A stretch of 5,957 nucleotides of DNA from NCBI GenBank assembly GCA_011048485.1, contig DSDX01000378.1, positions 1-5,957 on the forward strand, in the 5' to 3' direction. This document shows, one piece after another, positions 5,441 to 5,957 of the stretch. The translations under genes were made by a program, and so were the position numbers. Below the pieces are notes generated by a model. The model had not been told where the DNA came from and made no database searches. It worked only from the letters and a program-made list of their open reading frames with translations. Position 1 is the first letter of the stretch, and each line of letters starts with the position of its first letter. Origin of the DNA: Candidatus Aminicenantota bacterium. GTDB taxonomy: Bacteria; Acidobacteriota; Aminicenantia; Aminicenantales; Saccharicenantaceae.

Positions 5441-5957
5441 TTATCCCTCGTAGACCTTGTATTTGGACCCCAGGCGCTCCTGGTAGTGTCGGTTCATCGC
5501 CTCGAGGAAGGTCGGCCGCTCCGTGTCGACGAACTTGCCGACGAGCATCCTGTCGCGGAGGCGGATGTCGGCCTCCTTGGTGCTGGCGTCGTTCCGGATC
5601 TCGCTGTTGTCGCAGTACCAGCGCAGGCGGTCGAGCCCGTCACCCATCCTCTGCTGCCGCTCGAAGATGGTCGGGCAGGGGGCGATGATCTCGATAAAGG
5701 AGAAGCCCGGCTTGCGGATGGCCTCGACCATGGAGTTGGTCTGGTTGTAGACATGGAGCGACGTCCAGCGCGCGACGTAGACCGCCCCGACCGATTCGGC
5801 CAGGAAGGGCAGGTTGAAAGGGAACTCGTAGTTGCCGAAGGGCGCGGTCGACAGGATGGAATCCGTGGGCGTCGTCGCGGCCACCTGGCCGCCCGTCATG
5901 GCGTAGTTGAAGTTGTTGACGCAGATGACCGTGATGTCGATGTTCCGGCGGGCGGCG
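5441..5957 (-). CDS. korB: 2-oxoacid:ferredoxin oxidoreductase beta subunit (KorB-type), N-terminus missing
   Basis: The visible 171 residues are the C-terminal part of the thiamine-diphosphate-binding beta chain; the frame runs off the right edge, so the Met encoded at 5899 is internal. The stretch RRNIDITVICVNN followed by MTGGQ (visible residues 3-24) is the TPP/Mg2+ site segment, where NN and TGGQ are family signatures. After it come TTP, an APFGNYEFPFNLPFLAESVGAVYVAR stretch (split here only by name), APCPTIFERQQ and GKFVDTERPTFLEAM, the usual tail of KorB proteins. The beta chain carries out decarboxylation and electron transfer in the complex with KorA and KorC. The alpha subunit, and any ferredoxin-like delta subunit, would be expected beyond the right edge. 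Compared with the usual YGMTGGQ-x-PTTP, this protein has YAMTGGQVAATTP, a mild variation. The stop at 5443-5441 is one base from korC. Confidence 0.9.
   Translation of the reverse strand, partial: AARRNIDITVICVNNFNYAMTGGQVAATTPTDSILSTAPFGNYEFPFNLPFLAESVGAVYVARWTSLHVYNQTNSMVEAIRKPGFSFIEIIAPCPTIFERQQRMGDGLDRLRWYCDNSEIRNDASTKEADIRLRDRMLVGKFVDTERPTFLEAMNRHYQERLGSKYKVYEG

Noticed and set aside
3931..5688. A 585-codon plus-strand open frame
   Set aside because: It lies antisense to the clear fumarase, korC and korB genes. Its translation is Gly/Asp/Arg-rich with no recognisable domain, as expected of a shadow frame in GC-rich coding DNA.

Overview
This is a strongly GC-rich bacterial window. It carries five protein-coding genes in three blocks, two of them running off the edges. 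The gene content points to an anaerobic or facultatively anaerobic bacterium that uses ferredoxin-linked 2-oxoacid metabolism: KorB/KorC-type oxidoreductase subunits beside an oxygen-sensitive class I fumarase. Base composition, Gly/Ala/Arg-rich proteins and paired exported M42-type proteins would suit an Acidobacteriota/Aminicenantota-like lineage. That is an impression, not something the sequence proves.

Left block. An AI-2E/PerM-family membrane protein (557 to 1, minus strand, C-terminus cut off) is divergent from a two-gene plus-strand operon of exported M42-family peptidase homologues (684-1802 and 1799-2899, ATGA overlap). A good sigma70-like promoter and a strong Shine-Dalgarno precede the operon. 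The downstream protein keeps the full M42 metal and catalytic set. The upstream one has the same fold signature but has lost three of five metal ligands and the catalytic glutamate, so it looks like a pseudoenzyme co-expressed with its active paralogue. This pair is the most unusual feature of the window.

Middle. About 330 bp between convergent genes (2900-3228) holds no convincing gene. It does contain three consecutive near-perfect stem-loops (2997-3105), followed by short CGCTCC repeats.

Right block. A minus-strand operon reads korB (partial, 5957-5441), korC (5439-4888) and a class I FumA/FumB-type fumarate hydratase (4842-3229). One nucleotide separates korB from korC, and 45 nt separate korC from the fumarase. 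Together they cover 2-oxoglutarate/succinyl-CoA interconversion with ferredoxin and fumarate/malate interconversion, two steps of the TCA cycle in either direction.
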